NCBI RefSeq assembly: GCF_016802865.1
Contig: NZ_JAEVHM010000009.1
Span: 1-64,000 of the forward strand
Length of the DNA: 64,000 nt
DNA from: Micromonospora parastrephiae
Lineage (GTDB): Bacteria; Actinomycetota; Actinomycetes; Mycobacteriales; Micromonosporaceae
Direction of reading: 5' to 3'
Shown here: piece after piece, positions 17,237 to 26,049 of the stretch
Layout: each line of letters begins with the position of its first letter
Numbering within the stretch: the stretch's first letter is position 1
Position numbers and translations under genes: made by a program
Notes under the pieces: generated by a model
What the model was told of the DNA's origin: nothing
The model's database searches: none
The model's input: only the letters and a program-made list of their open reading frames with translations

Positions 17237-18117
17237 TTCTGGTCGTTGACGGTGGCCGCCTGGATGGCGCTACCCGTCACGCCCCACTTCTCCAGAATTT
17301 TCGTGTACTCGCCGCTGTCGATCAGCTCCTGGAGCGCCCGCTGCACCGCGTCGCGCAACTGGCTGTCCTTCTTGTCGATCGCGATGCCCCACGGTCCGGC
17401 CCCGTACTGGGCCTCCAGCACCTCGTACTTGCCGCTGTCCTGGGCGAGCATCTTCGCGACCGGGTAGTCGACGATGGTGGCGACGGCCCGGCCGGCATCG
17501 ATCTGGAGCAGGCCGGTGGGCGCGTCCTCGCTCTGCGAGATCGTCATCTTCTTGGCGCACGTGGCGTTCTGCCCCTCGCCGATGGCGAGGTTGGAGCTGC
17601 CCTTGGCCAGAACGACGGCGCGGCCGCACAGGTCGGCGAGATCCTTGACGCCGGCGGGGTTGCCCCTGGCCACCATGATCGAGCCGCCGGCCTGGAAGTA
17701 GTCGACGAAGTCGACCGCCCTGCGCCGCTCCTCGGTGTCACTCATCGAGGACATCGCCAGGTCCCAGCGATCGGCCTGCAGGCCGGGGATGAGACCGGGG
17801 AAGCTCGCGTTGGTCATTTCCAGCTTGAGGCCGAGCCGATTGGCGATGGCCGCGGCCAGTTCCGGGTCGACGCCGATCAGATCCTGGGTGCCCTGCTTGT
17901 ACATCTCCATCGGTGGGTAGCCCTCGGCGGTGGCGACCCGCAGAGCCCCCTTCTCCTTGATGGTGGCGGGCACGAGGTCGGCGGCCTTCGCGTCGGCGGC
18001 GACGGAGGCGCCGCCGGACTGCGGGGTCTGCCCGCTCGTCGAGCGGCCACAACCCGTTGCCGCGATCGTGATGGTGACGAGACCGATGACGACGTGGAGC
18101 GCACGCTTCCTGAGCAC
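17233..18117 (-). CDS. Amino acid ABC transporter substrate-binding lipoprotein
   Basis: The 294-residue protein has a lipoprotein signal ending AATGC at Cys23, a Gly/Ser/Gln linker, and a PBP type 2 domain (LRVATAEGYPPMEM, VDPELAAAIANRLGLKL, SMSDTEERRRAVDFVDY). It captures substrate outside the membrane for the permease. GTG 18117 has a perfect AGGAGG seven bases upstream, fitting the first gene of the operon. Its substrate may be N-acyl-D-amino acids or D-residue peptides, inferred from the downstream deacylase. Confidence 0.9.
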   Translation of the reverse strand: MLRKRALHVVIGLVTITIAATGCGRSTSGQTPQSGGASVAADAKAADLVPATIKEKGALRVATAEGYPPMEMYKQGTQDLIGVDPELAAAIANRLGLKLEMTNASFPGLIPGLQADRWDLAMSSMSDTEERRRAVDFVDYFQAGGSIMVARGNPAGVKDLADLCGRAVVLAKGSSNLAIGEGQNATCAKKMTISQSEDAPTGLLQIDAGRAVATIVDYPVAKMLAQDSGKYEVLEAQYGAGPWGIAIDKKDSQLRDAVQRALQELIDSGEYTKILEKWGVTGSAIQAATVNDQK

Positions 18118-18188
18118 GGCAAACCTCCTGGCTGGGCGACTGGCGGGACCCTATCCGGGATCAGCCAGCGTGAACAGCCTGAGTGCTC

Positions 18189-18201
18189 TGCATGGTATGC
18201 A
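18189..18201. promoter_or_regulatory. Palindrome TGCAT-GGT-ATGCA upstream of the ABC operon
   Basis: The 13-bp perfect inverted repeat lies ~72 bases upstream of the first operon gene and within 50 bases of the convergent hydrolase stop. GTATGCA-type palindromes are reminiscent of GntR-family sites, but no GntR gene is nearby. Candidate operator only. Confidence 0.35.
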
Positions 18202-18248
18202 TCGAAAAAGTCGGCGCTGGGTCTGGTGACTGTGGCGGCAGTCAGGCG

Positions 18249-19232
18249 TCATCCGGCGAGGCGACCCCGGAGGAAACCGGCGATCTCCCTCCGCGCCGAC
18301 CTGGCCTGTGGCACCACGCCCGGCATGCTGAGGAACGCGTGCGTCGCGCCGGGATGTTCGGCGAGCTGCGCGGACGTCCCGGCCTCGCGCAACCGTTGCG
18401 CGTATGCACGTCCGTGATCGGCCACCGGGTCGAGTGTCGGCACCACCACCAGCGCCGGGGCCAGCCTGCTCAGGTCCTCGGCATACAACGGTGACAGGGC
18501 ACGAGGATCCGTCCCTTCCGGAACGGCCAACCGGCGGAACAGCTCCATCTGCGTCACGGTGAGGGTCGGGCTGGTGGCGTGCTCGCTCATCGATGCGTAG
18601 TCGAACGTCGTCGAGGTCAGATCGACACAGGGATTGACCAGCACCTGCGCCCGCAACATCAGATCGGACTCCCTGGCCCGGATCGCGGCCAGGGCGGCGA
18701 CCACCGAACCGGCACTCTCTCCGAAGACAGCGACCCGTGCCGGATCGACTCCCCACTGCGCGGCGTGCCGTACGACGTGGCGCAGCACGTCCCAGCCGTC
18801 GTCGACAGCCGCTGACAACGCAATCCCCGGGGCGAGAAGACGGTGCTCGACCGACACGACAACGGCGGGCAGTCGACCAGCGAGGTGACTGTTGACCCAG
18901 TCGCTCTGCACCGCTGTGCCCACGAACCCGCCGCCGTGCACGTGCAGCACGAGCGGCAGGGCGGTGGAGCCGCCGCGTCCGGGCGACGGGCGGTACACCC
19001 GGACCCGGAGCACACGGTCGGGCAGCGCCAGCTGCTGCCAGCCGATCGTGGCCCTGCGGTCCGGAAACCCGGTGATCACCCGCGCCAGCCCGGAAGCCCG
19101 CCTGCGGTTTTCCGCGTCACGGAACGCGCCCAGCGCCTCGGCCGGCATCGTCAGCCAGTCCGGCTCCTTCCGCAGGGCGTGCAGCAGCCGGATTCCCAGC
19201 GGCGGCCGCTGTGCACCGGTGATGTCGCTCAT
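18249..19232 (-). CDS. Alpha/beta-hydrolase, hormone-sensitive lipase family
   Basis: The 327-residue enzyme has the HSL oxyanion motif HGGGF and nucleophile elbow GESAG. Candidate Asp is in TLDPVADHGRAYA and His in GATHAFLSMPG. Such enzymes hydrolyse carboxylic esters in the cytoplasm. ATG 19232 is chosen because GAGGAGGAG directly precedes it, although the frame is open further upstream into the TetR gene. It is divergent from the TetR gene at 19308 with an elaborate palindrome between them and is almost certainly its target. Confidence 0.88.
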   Translation of the reverse strand: MSDITGAQRPPLGIRLLHALRKEPDWLTMPAEALGAFRDAENRRRASGLARVITGFPDRRATIGWQQLALPDRVLRVRVYRPSPGRGGSTALPLVLHVHGGGFVGTAVQSDWVNSHLAGRLPAVVVSVEHRLLAPGIALSAAVDDGWDVLRHVVRHAAQWGVDPARVAVFGESAGSVVAALAAIRARESDLMLRAQVLVNPCVDLTSTTFDYASMSEHATSPTLTVTQMELFRRLAVPEGTDPRALSPLYAEDLSRLAPALVVVPTLDPVADHGRAYAQRLREAGTSAQLAEHPGATHAFLSMPGVVPQARSARREIAGFLRGRLAG

Positions 19233-19252
19233 GGCTCCTCCTCGATACGGGA

Positions 19253-19290
19253 TTACGCTACTTAAGGTATCGATACTAGAAGTAGCATAA
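19253..19290. promoter_or_regulatory. Large imperfect palindrome, TetR operator between divergent genes
   Basis: TTACGCTACTT (19253-19263) pairs with AAGTAGCATAA (19280-19290) with one mismatch. Inside lies the perfect palindrome GTATCGATAC (19267-19276). The block covers the promoter region of both the hydrolase and the TetR gene, and overlaps the region just upstream of the TetR -10 element (19296-19301), so binding should repress both. Confidence 0.65.
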
Positions 19291-19295
19291 CTGGC

Positions 19296-19301
19296 TATCG
19301 T
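19296..19301 (+). promoter_or_regulatory. -10 element (TATCGT) for a leaderless TetR mRNA
   Basis: TATCGT is followed by six bases and ATG 19308. The palindrome at 19253-19290 would lie between the -35 and -10 regions. Confidence 0.5.
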
Positions 19302-19307
19302 GTGACC

Positions 19308-19868
19308 ATGGCCCGAGCAACCACATCCACCAGACCGCCCGGCCGCCCCCGCTCCGGCGTCGACGCCACGGTCTTCGCCGCCACGCTCAACGCGGTCCAC
19401 GAGCTCGGCTACGCCCACGCCACCGTTGATCGCATCGCCGCCGCGGCAGGCGTCGCGAAGACCACGATCTACCGCCGCTGGCCGTCCAAGGGCGCGCTGA
19501 TCACCGCCTGCCTCGTCGACGCGTTCGGCCCGGCGCCGCTGACGGGCGCGAGCCGGGAGGAGATCATGTCGACAGCCATCCGCTGGATCGCGGCGAAGAT
19601 CGGCGAACCCGGCATCGGCGCGGCGTTCGCCGGTGTATTCACCGATGCCGTCAACGATTCCGCCCTGCGCCAGATCCTTTCCACACAGTTGCAGGACCCC
19701 TACCGGCTCGCGCTCGAAGAGGCGCTCGACGAACCGGAGAACCGGGTCCTCTTCTTCATCGATGTCGTTGTCGGAACCCTGCTGCACCGGATGGGCATGA
19801 CCGGCGAGCCGATGGTCGACGCAGACGTCGACGCCCTGGTCGAGATGGTCCTACGCGCGCTCCCCTAG
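19308..19868 (+). CDS. TetR-family regulator of the divergent hydrolase
   Basis: The HTH is clear: ATVDRIAAAAGVAKTTIYRRW followed by PSKGALITACL. The basic N-terminal arm (RPPGRPRS) is typical of TetR proteins. Total length is 186 residues. ATG 19308 fits the leaderless -10 at 19296-19301; GTG 19302 is the alternative. It shares the intergenic palindrome with the HSL-family hydrolase. Confidence 0.88.
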   Translation: MARATTSTRPPGRPRSGVDATVFAATLNAVHELGYAHATVDRIAAAAGVAKTTIYRRWPSKGALITACLVDAFGPAPLTGASREEIMSTAIRWIAAKIGEPGIGAAFAGVFTDAVNDSALRQILSTQLQDPYRLALEEALDEPENRVLFFIDVVVGTLLHRMGMTGEPMVDADVDALVEMVLRALP

Positions 19869-19911
19869 CCGCTGGTCTGCCCCGGCCGCACCCTCGCAAT
19901 ACACTGCCGGC

Positions 19912-20442
19912 GTGGACGACTCGACCCGCGGCATACGTATCAGGCGTGGTGGTCCGGCCGACGCACCCGCCGTCCTGGCCATGCTCGACTCCGCGGTGAT
20001 CTGGATGAACGAGCGCGGCAACACCGAGCAGTGGGGCACGACGCCGTTCTCTCAGAAGCCCGGGGGGATCGAGCTGGTCGATCGGTACATGACCGAGAAC
20101 GTCCCATACATCGCGGATGTGGACGGGACACCGGCCGCCGCGTTGGTGTTGGACTCCGGGCCCAACCCGCAGGCGCCGATCGCGCCTGCGGAAGAACCCG
20201 AGCGGTACGTCCGGCTCCTGGTCTCCGACCGACGCTTCGCCGGTCGGAACCTCGGGTCGGCCCTGCTGGCACACGCCGTGGAGGAGACCCGACGAGCCGA
20301 CGTGCGGTTGCTACGGGTCGACTGCTGGGCCGGCGGCGACGGCAAGTTGGTGGCGTTCTACGAGCGCCACGGGTTCACTCGCACCGAAACCTTCCGGTCG
20401 GGAACCTGGCCGGGGCAGGTGCTGGCCCAGCGGGTCGGTTGA
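19912..20442 (+). CDS. GNAT-family N-acetyltransferase
   Basis: The 176-residue protein has the GNAT fold: IRIRRGGPADAPAVLAML at the start, YVRLLVSDRRFAGRNLGSAL containing a variant of the acetyl-CoA loop (Q/RxxGxG/A appears as RNLGSA), and FYERHGFTRTETF near the end. The substrate is unknown. GTG 19912 has TACACT (19900-19905) six bases upstream and no RBS, so a leaderless mRNA is likely. It is convergent with the methyltransferase gene. Confidence 0.8.
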   Translation: MDDSTRGIRIRRGGPADAPAVLAMLDSAVIWMNERGNTEQWGTTPFSQKPGGIELVDRYMTENVPYIADVDGTPAAALVLDSGPNPQAPIAPAEEPERYVRLLVSDRRFAGRNLGSALLAHAVEETRRADVRLLRVDCWAGGDGKLVAFYERHGFTRTETFRSGTWPGQVLAQRVG

Positions 20443-20493
20443 GCCGCGCTGCGCTCGGGTCCACGCCGGCATGCCTGCCGGGATATGTCCGCG

Positions 20494-21300
20494 TCATGCC
20501 GCCGCCGTCGTCGCTGGCGTGGCTGTCACCATCAGGTATTCGAGTTCCAGCCGGAAGTGGTCGCCGTCGGTCACACCACGGTCGTCGACGAACGAGCGCA
20601 GGTCCGCGCGCATCGCCTGCCATCGACCCTGCGCTACGAGCCGGTTCCGTTCCGCGACGATGTGCCCGGCGGTGTCGATGAGCAGGCTGGTCGCGGCGTC
20701 CCCGTCAGCGAAGCTCAGGTGCAACCGCTGGGGGACCGCCGACGTGACACGCAGCCCGGCCGCCTCCAGGAGCCGGCCGACCGAATCCCGGTCACCCCAT
20801 CGGCTCGGCGGGACGCTTCCGGCCGGTGGGGGCGGCAGGTAGGCAGCGAGGACCTGTCCCATGGCCGGCAGAAAGTCGCCCGGTGTCCAAGCGGCCAACG
20901 CCACCCGGCCGGAGGGAGCAACCACCCGGCTCAGCTCCCGCGCGGCCGCGTCGTGGTCGCTCGCGTACATGACGCCGAACACGGACAACACCACATCGGC
21001 CGAGTCGTCGGGCACGGGCAACCGGATCACGTCACCGACTCGCCAATCGGCCGTCAGCCCGGCATCCGCGGCGCGCCGCCGGGCAAGCGCCAGCAGTGTG
21101 GGCTCGAGGTCAACGCCGATCGTACGCGCTCCGGACTGGGCGGCCAGCACCGCGGCGTTGCCCGTGCCGGTGGCCAGATCGAGCACCCGGTCATCCGGCC
21201 GTACCCCGGCCGCCGCCACCACCGCTTCGGCGGCCGGCATCAACAGCCGGGCCATCGCGGGGTAGTCGCCGACGCCCCAGGTGGTTGTGGGTGTACCCAC
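20494..21300 (-). CDS. Class I SAM-dependent methyltransferase
   Basis: The 268-residue protein has motif I VLDLATGTGNAAVLAA and motif II GVDLEPTLLALA. Motif III-IV is ADVVLSVFGVMYASD, then LSRVVAPSGRVALAAWTP. This matches the UbiE/Methyltransf_11-type small-molecule methyltransferases. The C-terminal ~100 residues would set the substrate, which I cannot name. GTG 21300 has GGGAGG five bases upstream. Confidence 0.82.
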   Translation of the reverse strand: MGTPTTTWGVGDYPAMARLLMPAAEAVVAAAGVRPDDRVLDLATGTGNAAVLAAQSGARTIGVDLEPTLLALARRRAADAGLTADWRVGDVIRLPVPDDSADVVLSVFGVMYASDHDAAARELSRVVAPSGRVALAAWTPGDFLPAMGQVLAAYLPPPPAGSVPPSRWGDRDSVGRLLEAAGLRVTSAVPQRLHLSFADGDAATSLLIDTAGHIVAERNRLVAQGRWQAMRADLRSFVDDRGVTDGDHFRLELEYLMVTATPATTAAA

Positions 21301-21542
21301 TACGCCTCCCTGATCTCAGGAAGGCGCCCTTGGGTCGGATACTCAGGGTAAGCGTGGCGGACCCGGTCCGTCGCAGCGCCTCTCACCCCGGCATCGCCCA
21401 CCATAGATTCACAGCCGCTGCCCCGGCAACCCCGGCTGGGAGCGTCAGCGTTGCTCAGACCCTGTCATCCCGCGTTTCGCAGCAGGCAGCGGGCGGTTCG
21501 TAGCGGCGGCGAGCAGCCACCTCGGCTGGCCGACGCGGCGCG

Positions 21543-21932
21543 TCAGGTGCCGAGGAGGTCCCACCGGTTGCCGGCAATGTCGAGAAAGACCGCGACCCGG
21601 CCATAGGGCTCGGTCCGCGGTTCTCGGACGAAGGTGACACCAGCTTCGGCCATCCGCAGGTAAGCGGCGTCGAAGTCGTCGACGCGGAGGAAATGTCCGA
21701 CGCGGCCGGCCACCTGGTTACCGACAGCGGCGCGCTGGTGTTCTCCGTCGGCGCGGGCGAGCAGAATCCCGGTCTGGGCGCCCGGTGGCCGGACGATGAC
21801 CCACCGCTTCGGTCGCCCGTCATTGGTCAGCGACGGGGAGTCCTCGACGAGGTCAAAGCCGAGCACGTCGGTGAAGAACGCGATCGCGGGGTCATACTCG
21901 TCGACGATCAGGGCAACCAGGTCGATCTGCAC
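21543..21932 (-). CDS. VOC-family (glyoxalase/bleomycin resistance-like) protein
   Basis: The 129-residue protein has two betaalphabeta-betabetabeta modules: VALIVDEYDPAIAFFTDVLGF and FLRVDDFDAAYLRMAEAGV, ending RVAVFLDIAGNRWDLLGT. The late Asp/Asn-Arg ending is common in VOC proteins. Metal ligands are not obvious, so it could be a binding protein or a non-classical enzyme. It starts at GTG 21932 without an RBS. Nothing else is visible between it and the methyltransferase gene. Confidence 0.75.
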   Translation of the reverse strand: MQIDLVALIVDEYDPAIAFFTDVLGFDLVEDSPSLTNDGRPKRWVIVRPPGAQTGILLARADGEHQRAAVGNQVAGRVGHFLRVDDFDAAYLRMAEAGVTFVREPRTEPYGRVAVFLDIAGNRWDLLGT

Positions 21933-22024
21933 CGCGGCAGCGTACGCAGAATCAGTCCCGCTCGTCGCCGGCGCGCGCTGACCGAGGGGCCCTCGGTTAC
22001 GGTGACCATGAAGGGAGGGTGGCC

Positions 22025-23269
22025 ATGGCGCCGGAGGTGTCGCCGCGAAGGGCCAGGGCGGTGCTCGTCGCGCTCTCCCTCGCCGCGTTCGCGTTCATCA
22101 CGACCGAGTTGCTGCCCGTTGGTTTGCTGACCCACATCGCAGCCGATCTCGGCCGGTCCCGCTCGCAGGTGGGTCTGCTGGTCAGCGGGTACGCCGTCGT
22201 GGTCGTGCTGGCGTCCGTGCCGCTGGCCCGGCTCACCCAGCGCATACCTCGGCGTCAACTGCTGGGCGTCACGATGCTCCTGTTCGCCGCCGCGAACGCC
22301 ACCGCCGCGCTCGCGTCGACGTACGCCGCGCTGGCCGGCTCCCGCGTCGTGACCGCCCTCGCCCAGGCGCTGTTCTGGTCCATCGCCACGGCGACCGTGA
22401 CCGGGCCCTTCCCGGTCGCGGTGCGTGGCAGGGTGGTAGCGCTGTTCGCGACCGGGGCGACGCTCGCCCCGGTGCTCGGCGTACCCCTCGGCACCTGGCT
22501 CGGCCAGCAGGCCGGTTGGCGGGCGGCGTTCGCGGTGCTGGCCGCGGTCGGTCTGGCGATCGCCGCCGCGGTGCTCGTCCTCCTTCCCTCCTATCCGCCG
22601 GCCGCTGGCGGCGCCGCCCGGGGCACCGAACCGGACGGGCGGCGCTTCGCCCTGTTGCTGATGGCGACCGCCCTCGGCATCGGCGGCTTCATGACCCTGC
22701 AGACCTACGTCACACCGTTCCTGCTCGACGTCAGCGGTTTCGCCGACGCGGTGCTGGCGCCGCTGCTGTTCGTCTCCGGCGCGGCCGGTGTCGTCGGCAC
22801 TCTGGCTGCGGCCCGGACCCTGGACAGCCACCCGATCGCTTCGCTGTTGACACCGCTGAGCATCGGCACGGCCTCGCTGTTCGGCCTGTACGCGCTCGGC
22901 GCGCTCCGGCCCGGCACGGTCGCACTGCTCGCCGGGATCGGCCTCGCTTACGCGGGCTTCGGCTCCGCCGTGCAGAACCGGATGCTGCACCTGGCTCCGG
23001 GCAGCACCGACATCGCATCGGCCGGCGTCAGCACCGCCTTCAACGCCGGCATTGCCGGCGGATCGCTGCTCGGTGGTGCGCTCCTGCCCGCCTCGGGGGC
23101 ACGCCCGCTGGCACTCGTCGGCGGGCTGCTGACGCTGGTCGCCCTCGCGCTGCTCGCCGTGGACGCGCGCCGGAGCCGCGCCGCCGGGCCAACTCCGACC
23201 GCCGCCCGTCCGCCCATCAGCCCCGCAGCTAGGTCCACCTCGGCCGCGTCCCTGCGGCCACCGGGATGA
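22025..23269 (+). CDS. MFS transporter, DHA1-type efflux
   Basis: The ~414-residue protein has 12 predicted helices. It starts FAFITTELLPVGLLTHIAADLG, a hallmark of the AraJ/SotB/drug efflux DHA1 group, and has motif A-like LARLTQRIPRRQLL in loop 2-3. The likely role is proton-driven export of a drug or sugar. ATG 22025 is preferred because GGGAGG lies seven bases upstream; GTG 22019 is too close. The region 23270-23515 behind it holds nothing I can support. Confidence 0.85.
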   Translation: MAPEVSPRRARAVLVALSLAAFAFITTELLPVGLLTHIAADLGRSRSQVGLLVSGYAVVVVLASVPLARLTQRIPRRQLLGVTMLLFAAANATAALASTYAALAGSRVVTALAQALFWSIATATVTGPFPVAVRGRVVALFATGATLAPVLGVPLGTWLGQQAGWRAAFAVLAAVGLAIAAAVLVLLPSYPPAAGGAARGTEPDGRRFALLLMATALGIGGFMTLQTYVTPFLLDVSGFADAVLAPLLFVSGAAGVVGTLAAARTLDSHPIASLLTPLSIGTASLFGLYALGALRPGTVALLAGIGLAYAGFGSAVQNRMLHLAPGSTDIASAGVSTAFNAGIAGGSLLGGALLPASGARPLALVGGLLTLVALALLAVDARRSRAAGPTPTAARPPISPAARSTSAASLRPPG

Positions 23270-23515
23270 CGCCTGCGCTCTTCGAGACGCTGACGGATGT
23301 ACCGGCGCTGGCATCCAGTCTCCGTCTCGGCTGAGCTGACGGTGATCCACGCCGGTTCGGGTATGTCGCGGTACCCCGCCGACGCCAAGCGCCGCGGCAT
23401 AGCCAGCACCTCGGGCTGGTACTCCGGCCCGGCCGACGACCGAGCCCCGGTCAGGTCCCGCAGGCTGGGCGGCCGAGGGGTCGGCAGTACGCCCGGGGGC
23501 GGCCGAAGTGGCTTC

Positions 23516-24694
23516 TCAGGCGACGGCGGTGGCCATCCGGTGTACCGCCTCGGTGATCAGCTCCGGTGCGGTGGCCAGATTCAGCCGGACGTGGCCGCCG
23601 CCACCGCTGCCGAAGGCCGAGCCGGAGTTGAGCGCCACCCGGCCACGGTCGAGGAACACGGTGGCGGGGTCGTCGCCGAGGCCCAGGGCGCGGCAGTCGA
23701 GCCAGGCGAGGTAGGTGGCCTGACCGGGGTGATAACGGATGGCCGGCAGGTGCTCGGCGAGCAGCGCGGCGAGGAGTCGACGGTTGTCGTCCAGGCCGGT
23801 CAACACGGCGTCGAGCCACTCGCCACCGTCGCGGAAGGCGGCGGTGTGGGCGATCACGCCGAGGTGGCTGGTGCTGACGCTGGCCTCGAACGGAACGCGG
23901 GCGAGGTCGCCGGCGGCGTCCGGGCCGGCGATGAGGAGCGCACCGCGCAGGCCGGCCAGGTTCCACCCCTTGGAGGCGGACATCAGGGACAGGCCGTTCT
24001 CCGCGCCGGGCACCGAGAGGTACGGCACGAACCGCGCTCCCCCAACCACCACCGGAGCGTGGATCTCGTCGGCGACCACCCGCACCCCGTGCCGCTCGGC
24101 CAGACCGGCGACGGCGGCCAACTCGTCGGCGGTGTGCAGGACGCCGGTCGGGTTGTGCGGGCTGCACAGCAGGTACGCCGCTGGCCGCCCACCGGTCCGA
24201 GCCTTCCGGAACGCGTCCTCCAGTGTGCCGAGGTCGATCCGCAGGTCCTCGCCGAGCGGCGCCTCCACGATCCGGCGGCCGGCGTGCGCCACGTACTCGT
24301 AGAACGGCGGGTAGACCGGACAGTTGACGACCACCGCGTCCCCTGGCTCGGTGATCAGCCGCAGCGCCTCGACGATGCCGTGCATCACGTCGGGCACCAG
24401 CGCGGTGCGCTCCACGGCCAGCCCGTCCCAACCCCACCGACGCCGGGCGAACTCTGCCAGCGCCTGCGGGTACGCCGTGCCGGCGGTGTAGCCGGTGTCG
24501 CCGCGAGCGACGGCGTCGGTGATCGCCCGCGCGACCGGCTCGGCCAGCGGCACGTCCATTTCCGCCACCCAGAGCGGCAACACGTCGTCGGGGTACTCGC
24601 GCCACTTGAGACTCGTCCGTTGCCGGAGCTGGTCGATCGTGAGCTGGCGAAGGGGATTCACCGCGTTCCGGGCACCACCGAGCACACCACTCAT
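23516..24694 (-). CDS. MalY/PatB-type PLP-dependent cystathionine beta-lyase
   Basis: The 392-residue fold-type I enzyme has [22 protein letters not shown] at the N-terminus, typical of MalY/PatB. It has SPHNPTG for cofactor contact, VVADEIHAP with the PLP-pyridine Asp, [14 protein letters not shown] with the Schiff-base Lys, and RLNLATAP with the carboxylate-binding Arg. Family members cleave C-S bonds of cystathionine or related cysteine conjugates. ATG 24694 has TAGGCT six bases upstream and no RBS (leaderless). Its neighbours do not indicate a pathway. Confidence 0.88.
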   Translation of the reverse strand: MSGVLGGARNAVNPLRQLTIDQLRQRTSLKWREYPDDVLPLWVAEMDVPLAEPVARAITDAVARGDTGYTAGTAYPQALAEFARRRWGWDGLAVERTALVPDVMHGIVEALRLITEPGDAVVVNCPVYPPFYEYVAHAGRRIVEAPLGEDLRIDLGTLEDAFRKARTGGRPAAYLLCSPHNPTGVLHTADELAAVAGLAERHGVRVVADEIHAPVVVGGARFVPYLSVPGAENGLSLMSASKGWNLAGLRGALLIAGPDAAGDLARVPFEASVSTSHLGVIAHTAAFRDGGEWLDAVLTGLDDNRRLLAALLAEHLPAIRYHPGQATYLAWLDCRALGLGDDPATVFLDRGRVALNSGSAFGSGGGGHVRLNLATAPELITEAVHRMATAVA

Positions 24695-24700
24695 GCCGGA

Positions 24701-24706
24701 AGCCTA
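24701..24706 (-). promoter_or_regulatory. -10 element (TAGGCT), leaderless start
   Basis: TAGGCT on the minus strand lies six bases before ATG 24694 of the PatB-type gene. Confidence 0.5.
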
Positions 24707-24739
24707 TTCCGCTGCGTCCCGACCCGCGCCGACCCTCCC

Positions 24740-25216
24740 TCACCGCCTGGCGCGCCTGCGATAGTCGAGGGCGACGGCAATCAGCAGCGGGCCCCAGGCG
24801 AGCAGGGGAACGTAGTACCGCAAGATCTCCCAGCCCGGCCGATCGTGCACGACTGCGTCCTGCGCCGCGGTCGGACTCCAACCCCGGTCGACGAAATGGA
24901 ACGCCTGGTTCAGGAGGAAGTAGGCGCAGATGGCCACGAGCAGCAGGCCGCCACCGATCGCCAGCCGTGTCACCAGAAGAGGCGGAATCGGCCTGCCGCC
25001 CAGCCAGCGCGGAAGACGCTGGCCCCACTTGTGCACGAGCCCGAGCGTCAGGATGGCGAGGGCCATGGACAGCACGGACAGGAAGGTCAGATACCAGCCG
25101 ACCGAGCTGCCCGGGGCCGCGGTCAGCCGCCAGATGGCTGACGGGAGAACGCAGAGCGGCACGGCGTAGGCAGCGGCGAACGCCCACCGGGACGGGTCGG
25201 CGTGGGTAGGGCTCAT
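24740..25216 (-). CDS. Four-helix membrane protein, unknown function
   Basis: The 158-residue protein starts MSPTHADPSRWAF. It has helices at about 12-35, 45-68, 85-105 and 130-150, and ends in a basic RRRARR tail. ATG 25216 is preceded by GGAGGCGACC, a good RBS, so the longer frame to 25264 is rejected. I recognise no family. Positions 25217-25525 upstream hold no gene I can support; there is a GC-rich hairpin near 25265-25310. Confidence 0.55.
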   Translation of the reverse strand: MSPTHADPSRWAFAAAYAVPLCVLPSAIWRLTAAPGSSVGWYLTFLSVLSMALAILTLGLVHKWGQRLPRWLGGRPIPPLLVTRLAIGGGLLLVAICAYFLLNQAFHFVDRGWSPTAAQDAVVHDRPGWEILRYYVPLLAWGPLLIAVALDYRRRARR

Positions 25217-25525
25217 GGTCGCCTCCAATCGTCGGATGCCCATCACCCTTCCGGCCGCACGCACGACCGGCCTCCCCCCGCGGAACCAGCTGCCTCCCTC
25301 GCTCGGGGGGCCGTCAGCCGCAGAAACCAGTCACTCCGGAACAGAAGCCCCGGTTCGTCTACTCCCCCTGTTCACGGCATGACCGCCAACCCCGGAGCGG
25401 GAGGCTGCACGCACGGAACGGCCTGTCCGGCAGAAATGACGGGGCACGGCGTGGGTATGCCGGACACGCGGCCAGCCGTCGGCGGGACGCGGGCGAATAC
25501 GGATGGACAAGGCCGAGGTGATGTC

Positions 25526-25999
25526 ATGGCAAGGAACTGGCTGGCCAGCCTGACGAACGGGGTCGTGGCCGGCGCCGCCGGCACGCTCGCCCGCGAACTG
25601 TTCAGCAATCTCGACGTCGGTGTGCGGGCTCGCCCGATGAGTGACACGCACGAGCGTGCCGTACAGCGAATGGCGGATCTGGCGCACGTGAACCTGGGAC
25701 CGGCAGACCGGGCGGCGAACCGGCGTGCCGGGTTTGGGCCGGTGTTCGGGTTCGTCAACGGAGTGTTGGCCGTGTCGCTCTTCGCGACGCTCACCGCGCG
25801 GTGGCGGCCACCGCTGCCGGTGGCGGCCGGGGTGATCGGGATCGGCGGCATGCTGGTGGCCGACGGGTCGATGACCGCCCTCGGGGTGACCGACCCGCGC
25901 CGCTGGGGCGCCGAGGGCTGGCGCGAGGATGCCCTGCCGTACGTCGCGTATGGCCTGGCCGCTGCCACGACGCTGAAGCGGCTGGACCGGCACGGCTGA
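25526..25999 (+). CDS. Hypothetical membrane-associated protein
   Basis: The 157-residue protein has an N-terminal amphipathic Gly/Ala segment (LTNGVVAGAAGTLARELFSN), a basic middle, and three hydrophobic segments (GFGPVFGFVNGVLAVSLFAT; PLPVAAGVIGIGGMLVADG; a weaker one near the end). GAGGTG precedes ATG 25526. The overall pattern suggests a small integral membrane protein; I cannot name a family. Confidence 0.5.
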   Translation: MARNWLASLTNGVVAGAAGTLARELFSNLDVGVRARPMSDTHERAVQRMADLAHVNLGPADRAANRRAGFGPVFGFVNGVLAVSLFATLTARWRPPLPVAAGVIGIGGMLVADGSMTALGVTDPRRWGAEGWREDALPYVAYGLAAATTLKRLDRHG

Positions 26000-26049
26000 C
26001 CCAGCCAGCACAGGTACCCGTACACCGGAGGCCCGGATGGCTCCTACGC

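Noticed and set aside
25265..25310. GC-rich hairpin near CCCCCCGCGG...CGGGGGG as a terminator or riboswitch
   Set aside because: It lies upstream of start codons rather than after a gene and shows no recognisable conserved RNA elements.
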